Source: Mediterraneibacter catenae (lineage in GTDB: Bacteria > Bacillota > Clostridia > Lachnospirales > Lachnospiraceae). From it: a stretch of 64,000 nt of DNA. The notes below the pieces were generated by a model that was not told the origin of the DNA, did no database searches, and saw only the letters and a program-made list of their open reading frames with translations. The translations under genes were made by a program, and so were the position numbers. Location of the stretch: NCBI RefSeq assembly GCF_008691045.1, contig NZ_VMSO01000007.1, forward strand, positions 1-64,000, written 5' to 3'. Below, piece by piece: positions 8,531 through 17,654 of this stretch (within the stretch, counting starts at the first letter, position 1; every line of letters starts with the position of its first letter).

Positions 8531-9929
8531 AGAATTTGCATGGATCACTTATTTCTTTGTGATCCTGTTCATAGCGCTCATGGGATATCTTGTTTATTTT
8601 ACTGTAGCGAGGGCGAATACTTTCGTCAACAGCCCTTATAATCAACGGCAGGAATCATTTGCAAAAAACGTTGTTCGGGGCAGCATCACGGACCGGAACG
8701 GCAATATCCTTGCAGAGACGCAAGTAGCCGACGACGGAACCGAAACAAGATATTACCCGTACGGATCGCTCTTTGCACATGTTATCGGATACAATGATCC
8801 GCAGCTAGGCAGGACCGGTCTTGAGTCTGTCGAAAACTTTGAACTGCTCACATCAAATGCGTTCTTTGTCGAAAAGATTCAAAATGAATTTGACGGCACA
8901 AAAAATCAGGGCGATACTGTTGTGACTACCCTGGATGCTGATCTTCAGCAGGCGGCAAGCGATGCACTTGGAAATTTTAAAGGGGCTGTTATTGTCATGG
9001 AAGCTGATACAGGCAAAATCCTTGCCATGGTATCAAAGCCTGATTTCGACCCAAATCAGATTGCGTCAAACTGGGAAACACTCAATACTGATGAGACGAA
9101 CAGTCCGCTGCTCAACCGTGCCACCAGCGGTTCCTATGCCCCCGGCTCTGTATTTAAGATCGTCACGACACTGGCTTACATAAGACAGTACAGTAATTAT
9201 AGCGATTATTCATATGACTGTGCCGGATCGATCACTGTAGATAATACGACGATCCCGTGTGCGGGCGGCAATGTACACGGGCATGAGGATCTGAGGAGCT
9301 CTTTTGCGAACTCTTGTAATTCTTCCTTTGCCAATCTCGGACTTCAGCTTGATATTGAAGGCTACAGAGATACTGCGAAGGATCTCCTGTTTAATTCCCA
9401 GCTGCCGAGCGTACTCGATTATACAAAAGGTTCTTTTGTGCTGGACGAAGAGTCGCCCACATCTGAAATCATGATGACTGCAATGGGGCAGGGCAGGACA
9501 ACAGTCAGCCCTTATCAGATGGCGCTGATCACACAGGCGATCGCCAACGGAGGCACACTGATGGAGCCTTATCTTGTAGATTCGGTCACAAATTATACCG
9601 GCACTGAAGTTCGAAGGAATGTTCCCAAGAGCTATGCGCGGCTCATGACTTCTGCTGAGGCTTCTCAGCTCAAAGAATATATGGCCGCTGTCGTGAACGA
9701 AGGAACAGGATCCGTACTTGCGGGACGTTCGTACACAGTAGCCGGCAAGACCGGTACAGCTGAGTACAGTTCTGAAAGCAGTGACATGACACATTCCTGG
9801 TTTACAGGCTTTACAAATGTAGATAATCCGGAACTGGTCATCACCGTGATCACAGAAGGATCCGATGGAAGCGTCGGCGGAAGAGCAGTCTCTATCGCCG
9901 GTACGATCCTCGACTCTTATTATAATTAA
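8415..9929 (+). CDS. Class B penicillin-binding protein (transpeptidase)
   Basis: A 504-aa peptidoglycan D,D-transpeptidase, partner of the preceding SEDS polymerase. It has a long basic cytoplasmic N-tail (about residues 1-40), one membrane anchor (WITYFFVILFIALMGYLVYF) and a PBP dimerisation region. The transpeptidase domain carries the active-site serine tetrad in YAPGSVFKIVT, the SxN motif in ANSCNSSF and the KTGT motif in GKTGTAEYS. The ATG at 8415 is backed by GGAAGG 7 nt upstream, and no later ATG, GTG or TTG in frame precedes the membrane anchor. It therefore overlaps the SEDS gene by 116 nt in the +1 frame. At about 500 aa it is a short class B form. Confidence 0.93.
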   Translation: MAWEEQRLERPEKHRRAGRNSRKSPNSGHVKSKEHTRNREFAWITYFFVILFIALMGYLVYFTVARANTFVNSPYNQRQESFAKNVVRGSITDRNGNILAETQVADDGTETRYYPYGSLFAHVIGYNDPQLGRTGLESVENFELLTSNAFFVEKIQNEFDGTKNQGDTVVTTLDADLQQAASDALGNFKGAVIVMEADTGKILAMVSKPDFDPNQIASNWETLNTDETNSPLLNRATSGSYAPGSVFKIVTTLAYIRQYSNYSDYSYDCAGSITVDNTTIPCAGGNVHGHEDLRSSFANSCNSSFANLGLQLDIEGYRDTAKDLLFNSQLPSVLDYTKGSFVLDEESPTSEIMMTAMGQGRTTVSPYQMALITQAIANGGTLMEPYLVDSVTNYTGTEVRRNVPKSYARLMTSAEASQLKEYMAAVVNEGTGSVLAGRSYTVAGKTGTAEYSSESSDMTHSWFTGFTNVDNPELVITVITEGSDGSVGGRAVSIAGTILDSYYN

Positions 9930-9956
9930 TTACCATATCGTGGAAGAAGAAGACTT

Positions 9957-10301
9957 ATGCAGATGGAATTTTACTGTGATCTGTATGTCAGTGAATGCTG
10001 GCAGAAGAAAAAGGCAAGAATAATCAGAAAGCTGAGAGCAAACAGAGTTCAGCCGCAGGTCTATGTGGTGGCACTGTCTCAGGGCAGTCAGAACCAGCTT
10101 GAATTTTTCTCCGGCATTCTCCTCAGACAGCATGTATTCGCCCATGCGGATCTCTTTGTTGTCGGAATCGCCGACGGATATGATGAAGCTCTGGCAATGG
10201 TCAGGGATATTACGGAAGAAGTATATACTGTAACAGGAATGACCGACCTCAGAAAATATATTCTGGAGCGTCAGGAACAATATGTAAAGGCAGGGCAGTA
10301 G
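9957..10301 (+). CDS. Conserved hypothetical protein
   Basis: A 114-aa soluble protein that I do not recognise. It has no signal peptide or membrane segment. The N-terminus is basic (WQKKKARIIRKLRANR), the middle hydrophobic and beta-like (QVYVVALSQG, HADLFVVGIADG), and the end helical. An ATG at 9963 is an alternative start. It lies between the class B PBP gene and ytfI, 28 nt and 5 nt from its neighbours, so it is probably co-transcribed with them. The small alpha/beta layout could be a regulatory fold, but no function should be assigned from the sequence. Confidence 0.75.
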   Translation: MQMEFYCDLYVSECWQKKKARIIRKLRANRVQPQVYVVALSQGSQNQLEFFSGILLRQHVFAHADLFVVGIADGYDEALAMVRDITEEVYTVTGMTDLRKYILERQEQYVKAGQ

Positions 10302-10306
10302 TTCAC

Positions 10307-11308
10307 ATGTTACATATTATTTTGTTTATTCTAAAATTAATCGGATTTCTGATCCTTGGAATACTGGCTCTGCTCCTGCTGCTGACAGCTGTCTTCCTCC
10401 TGGCTCCTTTTGTCTACAGAGCAGAGTTCTCTGCGGACAACAGCCCGGAAAGTATCAGGGGGAGTATCCGTTTCCACTGGCTGATGCATCTTATATCGGG
10501 CCATGTATCTTACGAAGACGGAACATTTACATGGCACATCCGGGCAGCGTGGAAGAAATTCGGAAGCGAAGAGGATGTTCGGGCAGAGAGCCCCCCGGAA
10601 CGACGGGAAAAGTCAGAGCGTCCGGAACATTCAGAACATTCCGGACAGCCGACGCAAGAACAGCCTGCTGCCGCCGTCCGCCCGGAAGCCCCCTCCAGCA
10701 CAGGCAGAGAAATCCGGAAAATAAAGACTGATAAAGAAATTAATCTAACTGACGAACCCCCCTCCCATAAGGAAAAACCGAAATCCGGACAGAATCAGCG
10801 GAAGGGGAGCAAAAAGCGCAGGTTTTCCGACCGAAAGACGCTCAAAGAAAAAATAACTGCGTTTTATGAAAGATTAAAGAAAATTCCGGAAAAGATAAAA
10901 TATACTTTCCGAAAAATCTGTGATAAGATAAAATCGTTGGTAAAGAAGAAAGAACGACTCTCGGCCTTTCTTCAAAATGAAGTACACAAAAGTGCATTTT
11001 CACGTCTGGTGAGGGAAATACGCCGTCTGTTCCACTTTCTCCGGCCGTCAGAAGCTTCTGTGGATCTGGAATTCGGTTTTACCGATCCGGCATACACCGG
11101 CTACACACTTGCCGGCATCAGTATGATCTATCCGCTGATCGGAGAGTATGCACAGATCAGGCCTGATTTCGAACACAAAGTATTGAAAGGCAGTATATTT
11201 GTAAAAGGAAAGATTCGTATGCTGTATGCTCTGATTTTTGCCTGGAATATGCTCTGGGATAAAAACGTCAGAACCACATACCGCCATATACGCAGATTTA
11301 AATTATAG
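10307..11308 (+). CDS. ytfI: DUF2953 domain protein (YtfI-like)
   Basis: A 333-aa protein with an N-terminal hydrophobic helix (LIGFLILGILALLLLLTAVF), a long, highly charged and probably unstructured middle (residues about 85-195, rich in Glu, Pro, Ser and Lys), and a C-terminal DUF2953 domain containing DLEFGFTDPAYTGYTLAGIS. In Bacillus subtilis ytfI (DUF2953) precedes the spore gene ytfJ exactly as here, which supports the name and a role in sporulation. The base composition of the middle segment is unusually GC-rich (10560-10700), consistent with a fast-evolving linker. The molecular function is unknown. Confidence 0.82.
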   Translation: MLHIILFILKLIGFLILGILALLLLLTAVFLLAPFVYRAEFSADNSPESIRGSIRFHWLMHLISGHVSYEDGTFTWHIRAAWKKFGSEEDVRAESPPERREKSERPEHSEHSGQPTQEQPAAAVRPEAPSSTGREIRKIKTDKEINLTDEPPSHKEKPKSGQNQRKGSKKRRFSDRKTLKEKITAFYERLKKIPEKIKYTFRKICDKIKSLVKKKERLSAFLQNEVHKSAFSRLVREIRRLFHFLRPSEASVDLEFGFTDPAYTGYTLAGISMIYPLIGEYAQIRPDFEHKVLKGSIFVKGKIRMLYALIFAWNMLWDKNVRTTYRHIRRFKL

Positions 11309-11366
11309 AATATATAACTGATTCTTTAGACAGATTTATAAAAGGTCATGCGAGGAGGATAAAAAA

Positions 11367-11768
11367 ATGGCTGAAGAAAAGAATAATTTCAAATCAACAC
11401 TGGAATCTCTGTTCAGAGGAATGGACGGTGTAGTATCGTCAAAGACTGTTGTAGGCGATGCGATCCACATAGGCGGGACGATCATCCTTCCTCTGGTAGA
11501 TGTTTCTTTCGGTATCGGCGCAGGCGCTTTTTCCGGAGACAAAAAGGAGAAGGGTATGGGAGGCATCGGAGGCCGGATGACCCCCAGTGCCGTGATCGTG
11601 ATCCAGGACGGAAAAACAAGGCTTGTAAATATTAAAAATCAGGATACTATTACAAAAATCCTTGATATGGTTCCTGATGTGATCGATCGTTTTACAGCCG
11701 GCAAGGAAGACCGGATGACGGAAAAAGATGTAATGGACATCCTCGATTCAGACGATGAAAACAAATAA
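11367..11768 (+). CDS. ytfJ: GerW/YtfJ family spore protein
   Basis: A 133-aa member of the YtfJ (GerW) family, a sporulation protein made in the forespore that in Bacillus affects germination with particular nutrients. Family features are the ESLFRGMDGVVSSKTVVGDAI start, the hydrophobic-glycine core IGGTIILPLVDVSFGIGAGA and a glycine-rich stretch (KGMGGIGGRM). AGGAGGAT precedes the ATG at 11367. It follows ytfI as in Bacillus and is one of the direct signs that this organism sporulates. Confidence 0.92.
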   Translation: MAEEKNNFKSTLESLFRGMDGVVSSKTVVGDAIHIGGTIILPLVDVSFGIGAGAFSGDKKEKGMGGIGGRMTPSAVIVIQDGKTRLVNIKNQDTITKILDMVPDVIDRFTAGKEDRMTEKDVMDILDSDDENK

Positions 11769-11833
11769 TATATCGAATATTTTTGCAGCTCACGTCATAA
11801 GATAAGTAAAGAGATTTATTCGGAAGTGACGAC

Positions 11834-11971
11834 ATGAAAAAAGTATGTGGTTTTGCTTTATTCTGGACAGCAATAGGGATGTTTATCATGATGCTGCTTC
11901 CGAATCTCGTTTGGGGCGTTATATTGACGATTCTTTTTCTCGTACTTGGTTACCGCCTGTTTTGCTGCTAA
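11834..11971 (+). CDS. Small hydrophobic membrane protein, 45 aa
   Basis: The frame reads MKKVCGFALFWTAIGMF at its start and ends YRLFCC. Almost all of it after the Lys-Lys start is hydrophobic, giving one long or two short membrane helices separated by LPNLVWG. A GGAAGTG ribosome site stands upstream, and the stop runs directly into a strong terminator stem, which marks a real transcript end. It follows ytfJ by 65 nt. I do not know a function. The two terminal cysteines might be a lipidation or metal site, but this is speculation. Confidence 0.7.
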   Translation: MKKVCGFALFWTAIGMFIMMLLPNLVWGVILTILFLVLGYRLFCC

Positions 11972-11974
11972 AAA

Positions 11975-12008
11975 AACCCCGGATCTGCTTCTTTACAGTT
12001 CCGGGGTT
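11975..12008. terminator. Bidirectional terminator between the small membrane protein gene and rpmB
   Basis: AACCCCGGA and TCCGGGGTT form a 9-bp stem. On the minus strand the stem is followed by a run of Ts, so it best serves rpmB; it also closes the plus-strand ytfI-ytfJ unit. Confidence 0.8.
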
Positions 12009-12040
12009 ATTCCGTGTCATTCAAAAGGATCGATGTCTGA

Positions 12041-12226
12041 TTAAGCACGCTCAACGCGTCCGGACTTCAGACAGGATGTACAAACATACATTTTTTTAGA
12101 TCCGCCTTCTGTCTTAACTCTGACAGATTTTACATTTGATTTCCACATTTTTGGTGTTTTTCTATGAGAGTGGCTTACATTGTTACCAAAATGAGCACCC
12201 TTTTCACAAATAGCACATTTAGCCAT
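12041..12226 (-). CDS. rpmB: Ribosomal protein bL28
   Basis: A 61-aa large-subunit protein starting MAKCAICEKGAHFGNNVSHS, with a second cysteine pair in YVCTSCLKSGRV. The C+ form with four cysteines can bind zinc. The start at 12226 follows an AGGAGGTG site; a longer in-frame start at 12268 lies upstream of that site and is rejected. It is monocistronic, with its own promoter and terminator, and faces the ytfJ unit. Confidence 0.97.
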   Translation of the reverse strand: MAKCAICEKGAHFGNNVSHSHRKTPKMWKSNVKSVRVKTEGGSKKMYVCTSCLKSGRVERA

Positions 12227-12277
12227 GACTGCACCTCCTAACAATCTGAACTGGTCATTTAGACTCATAACAATGAT

Positions 12278-12306
12278 ATTCTAGCAGAAACGATTTGGCA
12301 TTGCAA
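12278..12306 (-). promoter_or_regulatory. Sigma-A promoter of rpmB
   Basis: On the minus strand TTGCAA (-35) and TAGAAT (-10, 12278-12283) are separated by 17 bp. Confidence 0.7.
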
Positions 12307-12333
12307 GTATTTTTTAAAAAAATCGAATGTATA

Positions 12334-12362
12334 TTGTAAATTTAATGAAGTGATAGTATAAT
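12334..12362 (+). promoter_or_regulatory. Sigma-A promoter of the Asp23/yloV unit
   Basis: TTGTAA and TATAAT (12357-12362) are separated by 17 bp, about 50 nt before the ATG at 12414. Confidence 0.75.
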
Positions 12363-12413
12363 AATCATGTTATTTATGGCAAAAATCCATTAGAAAACTG
12401 GAGGTATACATTG

Positions 12414-12773
12414 ATGAAAGGAAGTATGAGCACTGATCTGGGAATCATCACGGTCAACCCTGAAGTGATCGCCAAGTACGCAGGTTCCGTAGCGGTTGAA
12501 TGTTTCGGAATCGTCGGTATGGCAGCGGTAAATATGAAAGACGGTCTTGTCCGCCTTTTAAAAAAGGACAGCCTGACGCACGGGATTCAGGTTGAAATCT
12601 CAGATGACAACGCCCTCACCCTGAATTTTCATGTCATTGTTTCGTATGGCGTGAATATCCTTTCTGTTTCTGACAATCTTATGAGCAATGTAAAATATAA
12701 GGTTGAAGAATTCACCGGTATGACGGTAGAAAAGATCAACATCTTCGTAGAAGGTGTGAGAGTGATAGATTAA
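12414..12773 (+). CDS. Asp23/Gls24 family protein (YloU-like)
   Basis: A 119-aa member of the Asp23/Gls24 family, small envelope-associated proteins often linked to stress or lipid metabolism. The sequence GIITVNPEVIAKYAGSVAVE and the later FHVIVSYGVNILSV and MTVEKINIFVEGVRV match the family pattern. GGAGG 9 nt before the ATG at 12414 fixes the start. It is followed after 13 nt by a FakA/YloV-like gene, the conserved yloU-yloV arrangement of Bacillus, so the two are likely functionally linked. Confidence 0.92.
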   Translation: MKGSMSTDLGIITVNPEVIAKYAGSVAVECFGIVGMAAVNMKDGLVRLLKKDSLTHGIQVEISDDNALTLNFHVIVSYGVNILSVSDNLMSNVKYKVEEFTGMTVEKINIFVEGVRVID

Positions 12774-12786
12774 GGAGGATATTGTC

Positions 12787-14460
12787 GTGGCTGTTAAAAC
12801 GATAAATACGGAGATGCTCCGGAAGATGTTCCTTGCAGGAGCAGCGAATCTGGAAGCTAAGAAGGAATTCATCAATGAACTGAACGTGTTCCCTGTGCCT
12901 GACGGGGATACCGGTACAAATATGACGCTCACGATCATGTCTGCGGCTAAAGAGGTACAGGCACTTGAAGACCCGGATATGGTCTCTATGGCAAAAGCAA
13001 TATCATCAGGTTCATTGAGAGGCGCCAGAGGAAATTCGGGGGTTATCCTTTCGCAGCTTCTCCGTGGATTTACAAAGGAAATCAGGGAGTATAAAGAAAT
13101 CGATACGATCATTCTTGCCAAAGCATGCGACCGCGCAACTGCGACGGCTTATAAGGCTGTCATGAAACCTAAAGAAGGTACGATCCTCACTGTTGCGAAA
13201 GGCATCTCCCAGAAAGCCGCAGAACTTGCCGAAACGACAGATGATCTGGAAGTATTTCTTCCTGAGGTGATCAGTCATGCAGAGCAGGTACTGGAAGAGA
13301 CTCCGGAGCTTTTGCCCGTACTTAAAGAAGCAGGCGTTGTAGATTCAGGCGGACAGGGTCTTCTTGAAGTGATCCGCGGCGCATATGATGCATTTCTGGG
13401 TAAAGAAATCGACTATACGTCAATCGAAACAGTGCCAGGCACAAAGATGGTGAAACCGGATCAGCAGGCTGAAGCAGATATTAAATTCGGCTATTGCACT
13501 GAATTTATTATAATGACGGAAAAACCGTTCACCGCTAAGGATGAGACAGAATTCAAAGCCTATCTTGAATCTATCGGTGATTCCATTGTCTGCGTGGCAG
13601 ACGATGACATTGTAAAGATTCATGTTCATACAAACGATCCGGGACTTGCGATCCAGAAAGCTCTGACGTACGGACAACTCTCACGCATGAAGATCGACAA
13701 CATGCGCGAGGAGCATCAGGAAAAACTGATCCGTGATGCCGAGAAAGTAGCTGTGCAGCAGGCTGAAGCTGCCGAACTCAAAAAGAAAAAGGAACCAAGA
13801 AAACCGGTAGGGTTCATCGCAGTTTCCATCGGCGACGGGATGAACGAAATCTTTCGGGAACTCGGTGTAGACTATATCATTGAGGGCGGTCAGACTATGA
13901 ATCCAAGCACGGATGATATGCTCACTGCAATCGATGAGGTCAACGCAGATCACATCTTCATACTGCCGAATAACAAAAATATCATCCTTGCGGCAAATCA
14001 GGCACAGACTTTGACAAAGGACAAGGATATCATCGTAATTCCGACAAAGACTGTTCCACAGGGAATTACTGCAGTGATCAGTTACATGCCCGAGGCTGAT
14101 GTAGATACAAACCTCGAGGCCATGCAGGATGCTGTCAAAAATGTAAAAACAGGACAGGTAACTTACGCTGTACGCGATACAAAAATCGATGACAAGGTGA
14201 TCCATGAAGGAGATATCATGGGTATCGGCGATCAGGGAATCCTTTCGGTCGGTCAGTCTGTAGAAGATACGACAAAAGACATGCTTGCCCAGCTTGTGGA
14301 TGAAGATTCGGAATTGATCAGCCTTTATTACGGACAAGACATCCAGGCGGAAGATGCAGAGAAATTCACACAGGCATTAGAAGATATTTATCCGGATATC
14401 GATATAGATGTCCATATGGGCGGTCAGCCAATCTATTATTATGTGCTTTCTGTAGAGTAA
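12787..14460 (+). CDS. yloV: DAK2-domain fatty acid kinase-like protein (YloV/FakA)
   Basis: A 557-aa protein homologous to FakA, which phosphorylates fatty acids presented by FakB (DegV-family) carriers. The N-terminal nucleotide-binding DhaL/DAK2 domain shows PVPDGDTGTNMTLT (about residues 37-50), SLRGARGNSGVILSQ and DSGGQGLLEVIRG. The central domain and a C-terminal region with GGQTMNPSTDDML follow as in FakA. It starts at a GTG with AGGAGG upstream. No FakB gene is in the window, so it must be encoded elsewhere if this is a true fatty acid kinase. Confidence 0.9.
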   Translation: MAVKTINTEMLRKMFLAGAANLEAKKEFINELNVFPVPDGDTGTNMTLTIMSAAKEVQALEDPDMVSMAKAISSGSLRGARGNSGVILSQLLRGFTKEIREYKEIDTIILAKACDRATATAYKAVMKPKEGTILTVAKGISQKAAELAETTDDLEVFLPEVISHAEQVLEETPELLPVLKEAGVVDSGGQGLLEVIRGAYDAFLGKEIDYTSIETVPGTKMVKPDQQAEADIKFGYCTEFIIMTEKPFTAKDETEFKAYLESIGDSIVCVADDDIVKIHVHTNDPGLAIQKALTYGQLSRMKIDNMREEHQEKLIRDAEKVAVQQAEAAELKKKKEPRKPVGFIAVSIGDGMNEIFRELGVDYIIEGGQTMNPSTDDMLTAIDEVNADHIFILPNNKNIILAANQAQTLTKDKDIIVIPTKTVPQGITAVISYMPEADVDTNLEAMQDAVKNVKTGQVTYAVRDTKIDDKVIHEGDIMGIGDQGILSVGQSVEDTTKDMLAQLVDEDSELISLYYGQDIQAEDAEKFTQALEDIYPDIDIDVHMGGQPIYYYVLSVE

Positions 14461-14489
14461 ATTAATGTTGATATAATCGCAATCGACCG

Positions 14490-14522
14490 GGGCGTTCTTC
14501 CGACGGGAAGAACGCCCTGTTT
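14490..14522 (+). terminator. Terminator after yloV
   Basis: GGGCGTTCTTCC (14490-14501) and GGAAGAACGCCC (14506-14517) form a perfect 12-bp stem followed by TGTTT. Confidence 0.85.
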
Positions 14523-14577
14523 AGCGAATGGACGGAGTAATTCCTTATTATTTCAGAACAGATAACGGAGCAATTGT

Positions 14578-16638
14578 ATGAAAAGCAGATCAAGTATAGG
14601 AACTCTAAAGGGTATCGGTGAAAAGACAGAAAATCTGTTTCATCGGATGGGGATCTACCGGGTCGAGGATCTGATCAGGTATTATCCTCGTGGATTTGAA
14701 ATATATGAGGATCCGGTTCCCATCAGCGAAGTAGAAGAAGGGAAGATCAATACGATCGCCGGCAGTGTATTCGGACGCATCGCCGTATCAGTAAACCGTT
14801 CAATGCAGATTACCACACTGAATCTAAAGGATCTGACCGGTACGATCAAAGTGCTCTGGTTCCGTATGCCTTTTCTCAGGACCACACTTGGGAAAGGCGG
14901 AACGCTCATACTGCGCGGGCGGGTGGTACGGAAAAGAGACCGGCTTGTAATGGAGCACCCGGAAATATTCTATCCGGCATCGAAGTATGATGAGAAGCGT
15001 TATTCCATGCAGCCGGTCTATCCGCTGACAGCCGGTCTGACAAATAATACAGTGATAAAAGCAGTCCGTCAGTCACTTGAAGCAGTGGATGACTCCTTAG
15101 ACATCCTTCCCGCCGGTCTCGCAGAGAAATATGGGTTTCTCCCTTACAGTGAGGCGGTCAGACGAATGCATTTTCCAGAGGATAAAGATGCATTTATCCG
15201 TGCCAGAGAACGATTCGTTTATGAGGAGTTTCTGGTATTCATCCTCTCCCTGCGGCGTATGAAATCGAGTGAAAACCGTGCTGAAAATCATTTTAAACTG
15301 GAGGATCGTCCGGAAATCGATCAGTTTCTGGAAACACTGCCGTACGACCTGACCGATGCCCAGATGAAAGTATGGGGAGAGATTAAGAGAGATATGCAGA
15401 GTAATCATGTCATGTCACGCCTTGTACAGGGGGATGTGGGATCGGGAAAGACGATTGTTGCATTCCTCGGCCTGCTCCTCGCCGGGCTCAACGGATATCA
15501 GGGGGCTTTAATGGCCCCTACCGAAGTACTTGCGAAGCAGCATTACGAGAATATCTCCGAGATGCTGGAACGCTACCGGCTGTCTCTGAGGGCAGAACTG
15601 CTCACCGGATCGATGACTGCAAAACAGAAGCGCGAGGCGTATGATAGGATACGCTCCGGAGAGGCTGCGATCATCATAGGTACCCATGCACTGATCCAGA
15701 ATAAGGTAGTCTATCATGATCTTGCACTCGTAGTCACTGATGAACAGCACCGCTTTGGTGTAAAACAGAGGGAATCCCTTGCCGGCAAAGGGTATATGCC
15801 TCACATTCTTGTTATGAGTGCCACGCCTATTCCCAGAACACTTGCGATCATACTGTACGGGGATCTTGATATCTCTGTAATAGATGAGCTGCCGAAAAAC
15901 CGTCTTCCCATAAAAAACTGCGTAGTAGATACCAGCTACAGAGAAACAGCCTATCGTTTCATGAAGAAACAGGTATTAAGCGGCAGGCAGTGTTATGTCA
16001 TCTGTCCCATGGTGGAAGAGAGCGAGAGTCTTGAGGCTGAAAATGTTCAGGATTATTCCCGCATGTTTTCCGAAGAAATGGGCGAAAACATTCGCGTCGG
16101 CCATCTCCACGGAAAAATGAAGCAGCAGGAGAAAGACGAGATCATGGAAGCTTTCGGACGAAATGAGATCCAGATCCTCGTATCTACCACGGTAATCGAA
16201 GTAGGAATCGACGTACCCAATGCCACCGTCATAATGATTGAGAATGCAGAGAGATTTGGCCTTGCGCAGCTTCATCAGCTTAGAGGACGTGTCGGCAGAG
16301 GCAGGTATCAATCCTACTGCATCTTTATGTCTGCGTCCAAATCCGACGAGACAAAAGAGCGGCTCGATATACTGAATCATTCCAACGACGGCTTCTTTAT
16401 TGCCGGTGAAGACCTCAGGCTGCGGGGGCCGGGGGATTTGTTCGGTATCCGCCAGAGCGGCATCCTGGACTTTAAAATCGCAGATGTTTTCCAGGATGCG
16501 AAGCTGCTCCAGAGCGCAAGTAATGACGCAGGGGAACTCCTCTCAGCGGATCCTGAATTGTCCGCTAAGGAAAACAGCGGGCTGAAGCACTATATCGACC
16601 GAAAAATCAGTGAAATCATGCTTGAGACAACATTATAA
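14578..16638 (+). CDS. recG: ATP-dependent DNA helicase RecG
   Basis: RecG remodels stalled replication forks and branched recombination intermediates. The 686-aa protein has the full layout: an N-terminal wedge/OB domain (about residues 1-170), Walker A RLVQGDVGSGKTIVAF, the DEQH box in VVTDEQHRFGVKQR, and helicase motifs SATPIPRTLA, STTVIEVGIDVPNA and QLHQLRGRVGRG. The ATG at 14578 is preceded by GGAG at 8 nt. It follows the yloV terminator, so it probably has its own promoter. The yloV-recG order is also found in Bacillus. Confidence 0.98.
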   Translation: MKSRSSIGTLKGIGEKTENLFHRMGIYRVEDLIRYYPRGFEIYEDPVPISEVEEGKINTIAGSVFGRIAVSVNRSMQITTLNLKDLTGTIKVLWFRMPFLRTTLGKGGTLILRGRVVRKRDRLVMEHPEIFYPASKYDEKRYSMQPVYPLTAGLTNNTVIKAVRQSLEAVDDSLDILPAGLAEKYGFLPYSEAVRRMHFPEDKDAFIRARERFVYEEFLVFILSLRRMKSSENRAENHFKLEDRPEIDQFLETLPYDLTDAQMKVWGEIKRDMQSNHVMSRLVQGDVGSGKTIVAFLGLLLAGLNGYQGALMAPTEVLAKQHYENISEMLERYRLSLRAELLTGSMTAKQKREAYDRIRSGEAAIIIGTHALIQNKVVYHDLALVVTDEQHRFGVKQRESLAGKGYMPHILVMSATPIPRTLAIILYGDLDISVIDELPKNRLPIKNCVVDTSYRETAYRFMKKQVLSGRQCYVICPMVEESESLEAENVQDYSRMFSEEMGENIRVGHLHGKMKQQEKDEIMEAFGRNEIQILVSTTVIEVGIDVPNATVIMIENAERFGLAQLHQLRGRVGRGRYQSYCIFMSASKSDETKERLDILNHSNDGFFIAGEDLRLRGPGDLFGIRQSGILDFKIADVFQDAKLLQSASNDAGELLSADPELSAKENSGLKHYIDRKISEIMLETTL

Positions 16639-16682
16639 ACATTCACATAGAAAATTTCTCTTTCAGGAGGAAAGCAATACTC

Positions 16683-17558
16683 ATGGAAAATTCATATGTC
16701 CTTCAACTTAAAAACAGAAAGTTCTCAGAATTTTATCTGTGTTACTGCGGCTATGCTAAATGCGAGTCTCTTCACAGTTTCGGTCCTGCAGTCCGTCCAA
16801 ACTATCTGATTCATCTTATTCTCGACGGACATGGACGTTTCCAGACCGGAGATGCCACATACGAGCTCGCGGCAGGTCAGGGCTTTCTGATCGAACCCGA
16901 AGTACAGACGTTTTATCAGGCGGACAAGAACGATCCGTGGACTTATCTGTGGGTGGGATTTGGCGGAAGCCGTGCCGGGGAGTACTTAAGAGATATCGGT
17001 CTGGGAAACGGAAGCGGGACGTTTCGATGCGGCGAGACAGGAAAGCTCAAGAATATGCTGATTAATATTCTGAAGAAGAACACATATACGGTTGAAAACG
17101 ACTTTTACAGGGAGAGTTTTCTCTATTCTTTCTTCGCCGTACTCTCCGGAAGTATAGATGGCGAGAAAATCTCCCGCGAAGAGACAGAGAACATTTATGT
17201 ACGCGAAGCGCTTGAATATATCCAGAACAATTACCATTATGGAATCCGTGTATCTGATATTTCTGACTATGTGGGCATCAGCCGCGGATATCTCCATACA
17301 CTGTTTACCAAAAATCTGAATCAGTCTCCCCAGGAATATCTCGTCAATTACCGGATCACACGAGCAGAAGAACTCCTGACGGTCACCGACCTGTCCATAG
17401 AAGGAGTAGCTCAATCCTGCGGTTATAGTGATCCCCTTGTATTCTCCAAACTGTTCAAGAAAAAAACAGGAAAGACACCTTCTTTATATCGGAAGTCAGA
17501 CTGGGAAGAAACCCGTGACAGTCTGCGCAGAAGACAGCACCGGCTGGATACACTCTGA
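16683..17558 (+). CDS. AraC family transcriptional regulator with AraC-type cupin sensor
   Basis: A 291-aa regulator. The N-terminal half (about residues 1-150) is an AraC-type sugar-binding cupin (HLILDGHGRFQTGDATYELAAGQGFLIEP). The C-terminal part has the two helix-turn-helix motifs of the family (VSDISDYVGISRGYLHTLFT and EGVAQSCGYSDPLVFSKLFK). It sits directly upstream of an alpha-galactosidase gene in the same direction, so it most likely activates that gene in response to an alpha-galactoside or a product such as melibiose or raffinose. This specificity is inferred only from the neighbour. Confidence 0.92.
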   Translation: MENSYVLQLKNRKFSEFYLCYCGYAKCESLHSFGPAVRPNYLIHLILDGHGRFQTGDATYELAAGQGFLIEPEVQTFYQADKNDPWTYLWVGFGGSRAGEYLRDIGLGNGSGTFRCGETGKLKNMLINILKKNTYTVENDFYRESFLYSFFAVLSGSIDGEKISREETENIYVREALEYIQNNYHYGIRVSDISDYVGISRGYLHTLFTKNLNQSPQEYLVNYRITRAEELLTVTDLSIEGVAQSCGYSDPLVFSKLFKKKTGKTPSLYRKSDWEETRDSLRRRQHRLDTL

Positions 17559-17648
17559 TATATGCATCTATCCACTGCCAGTGTATTGCAGTGTACATAA
17601 TGACTGTTTTTCCTTACATTTCCACCTGTTCCTTTCCAAAAAGATTCC

Positions 17649-17654
17649 TATAAT
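17649..17654 (+). promoter_or_regulatory. -10 box of the alpha-galactosidase promoter
   Basis: A TATAAT box stands 43 nt before the ATG, with no recognisable -35 sequence 17 bp upstream. This is the usual shape of an activator-dependent promoter and fits control by the adjacent AraC-type protein. Confidence 0.5.

Noticed and set aside
9210-9794. A 194-aa minus-strand open frame
   Set aside because: It lies entirely inside the class B PBP gene, has no ribosome site and shows no family motif, so it is a shadow frame.
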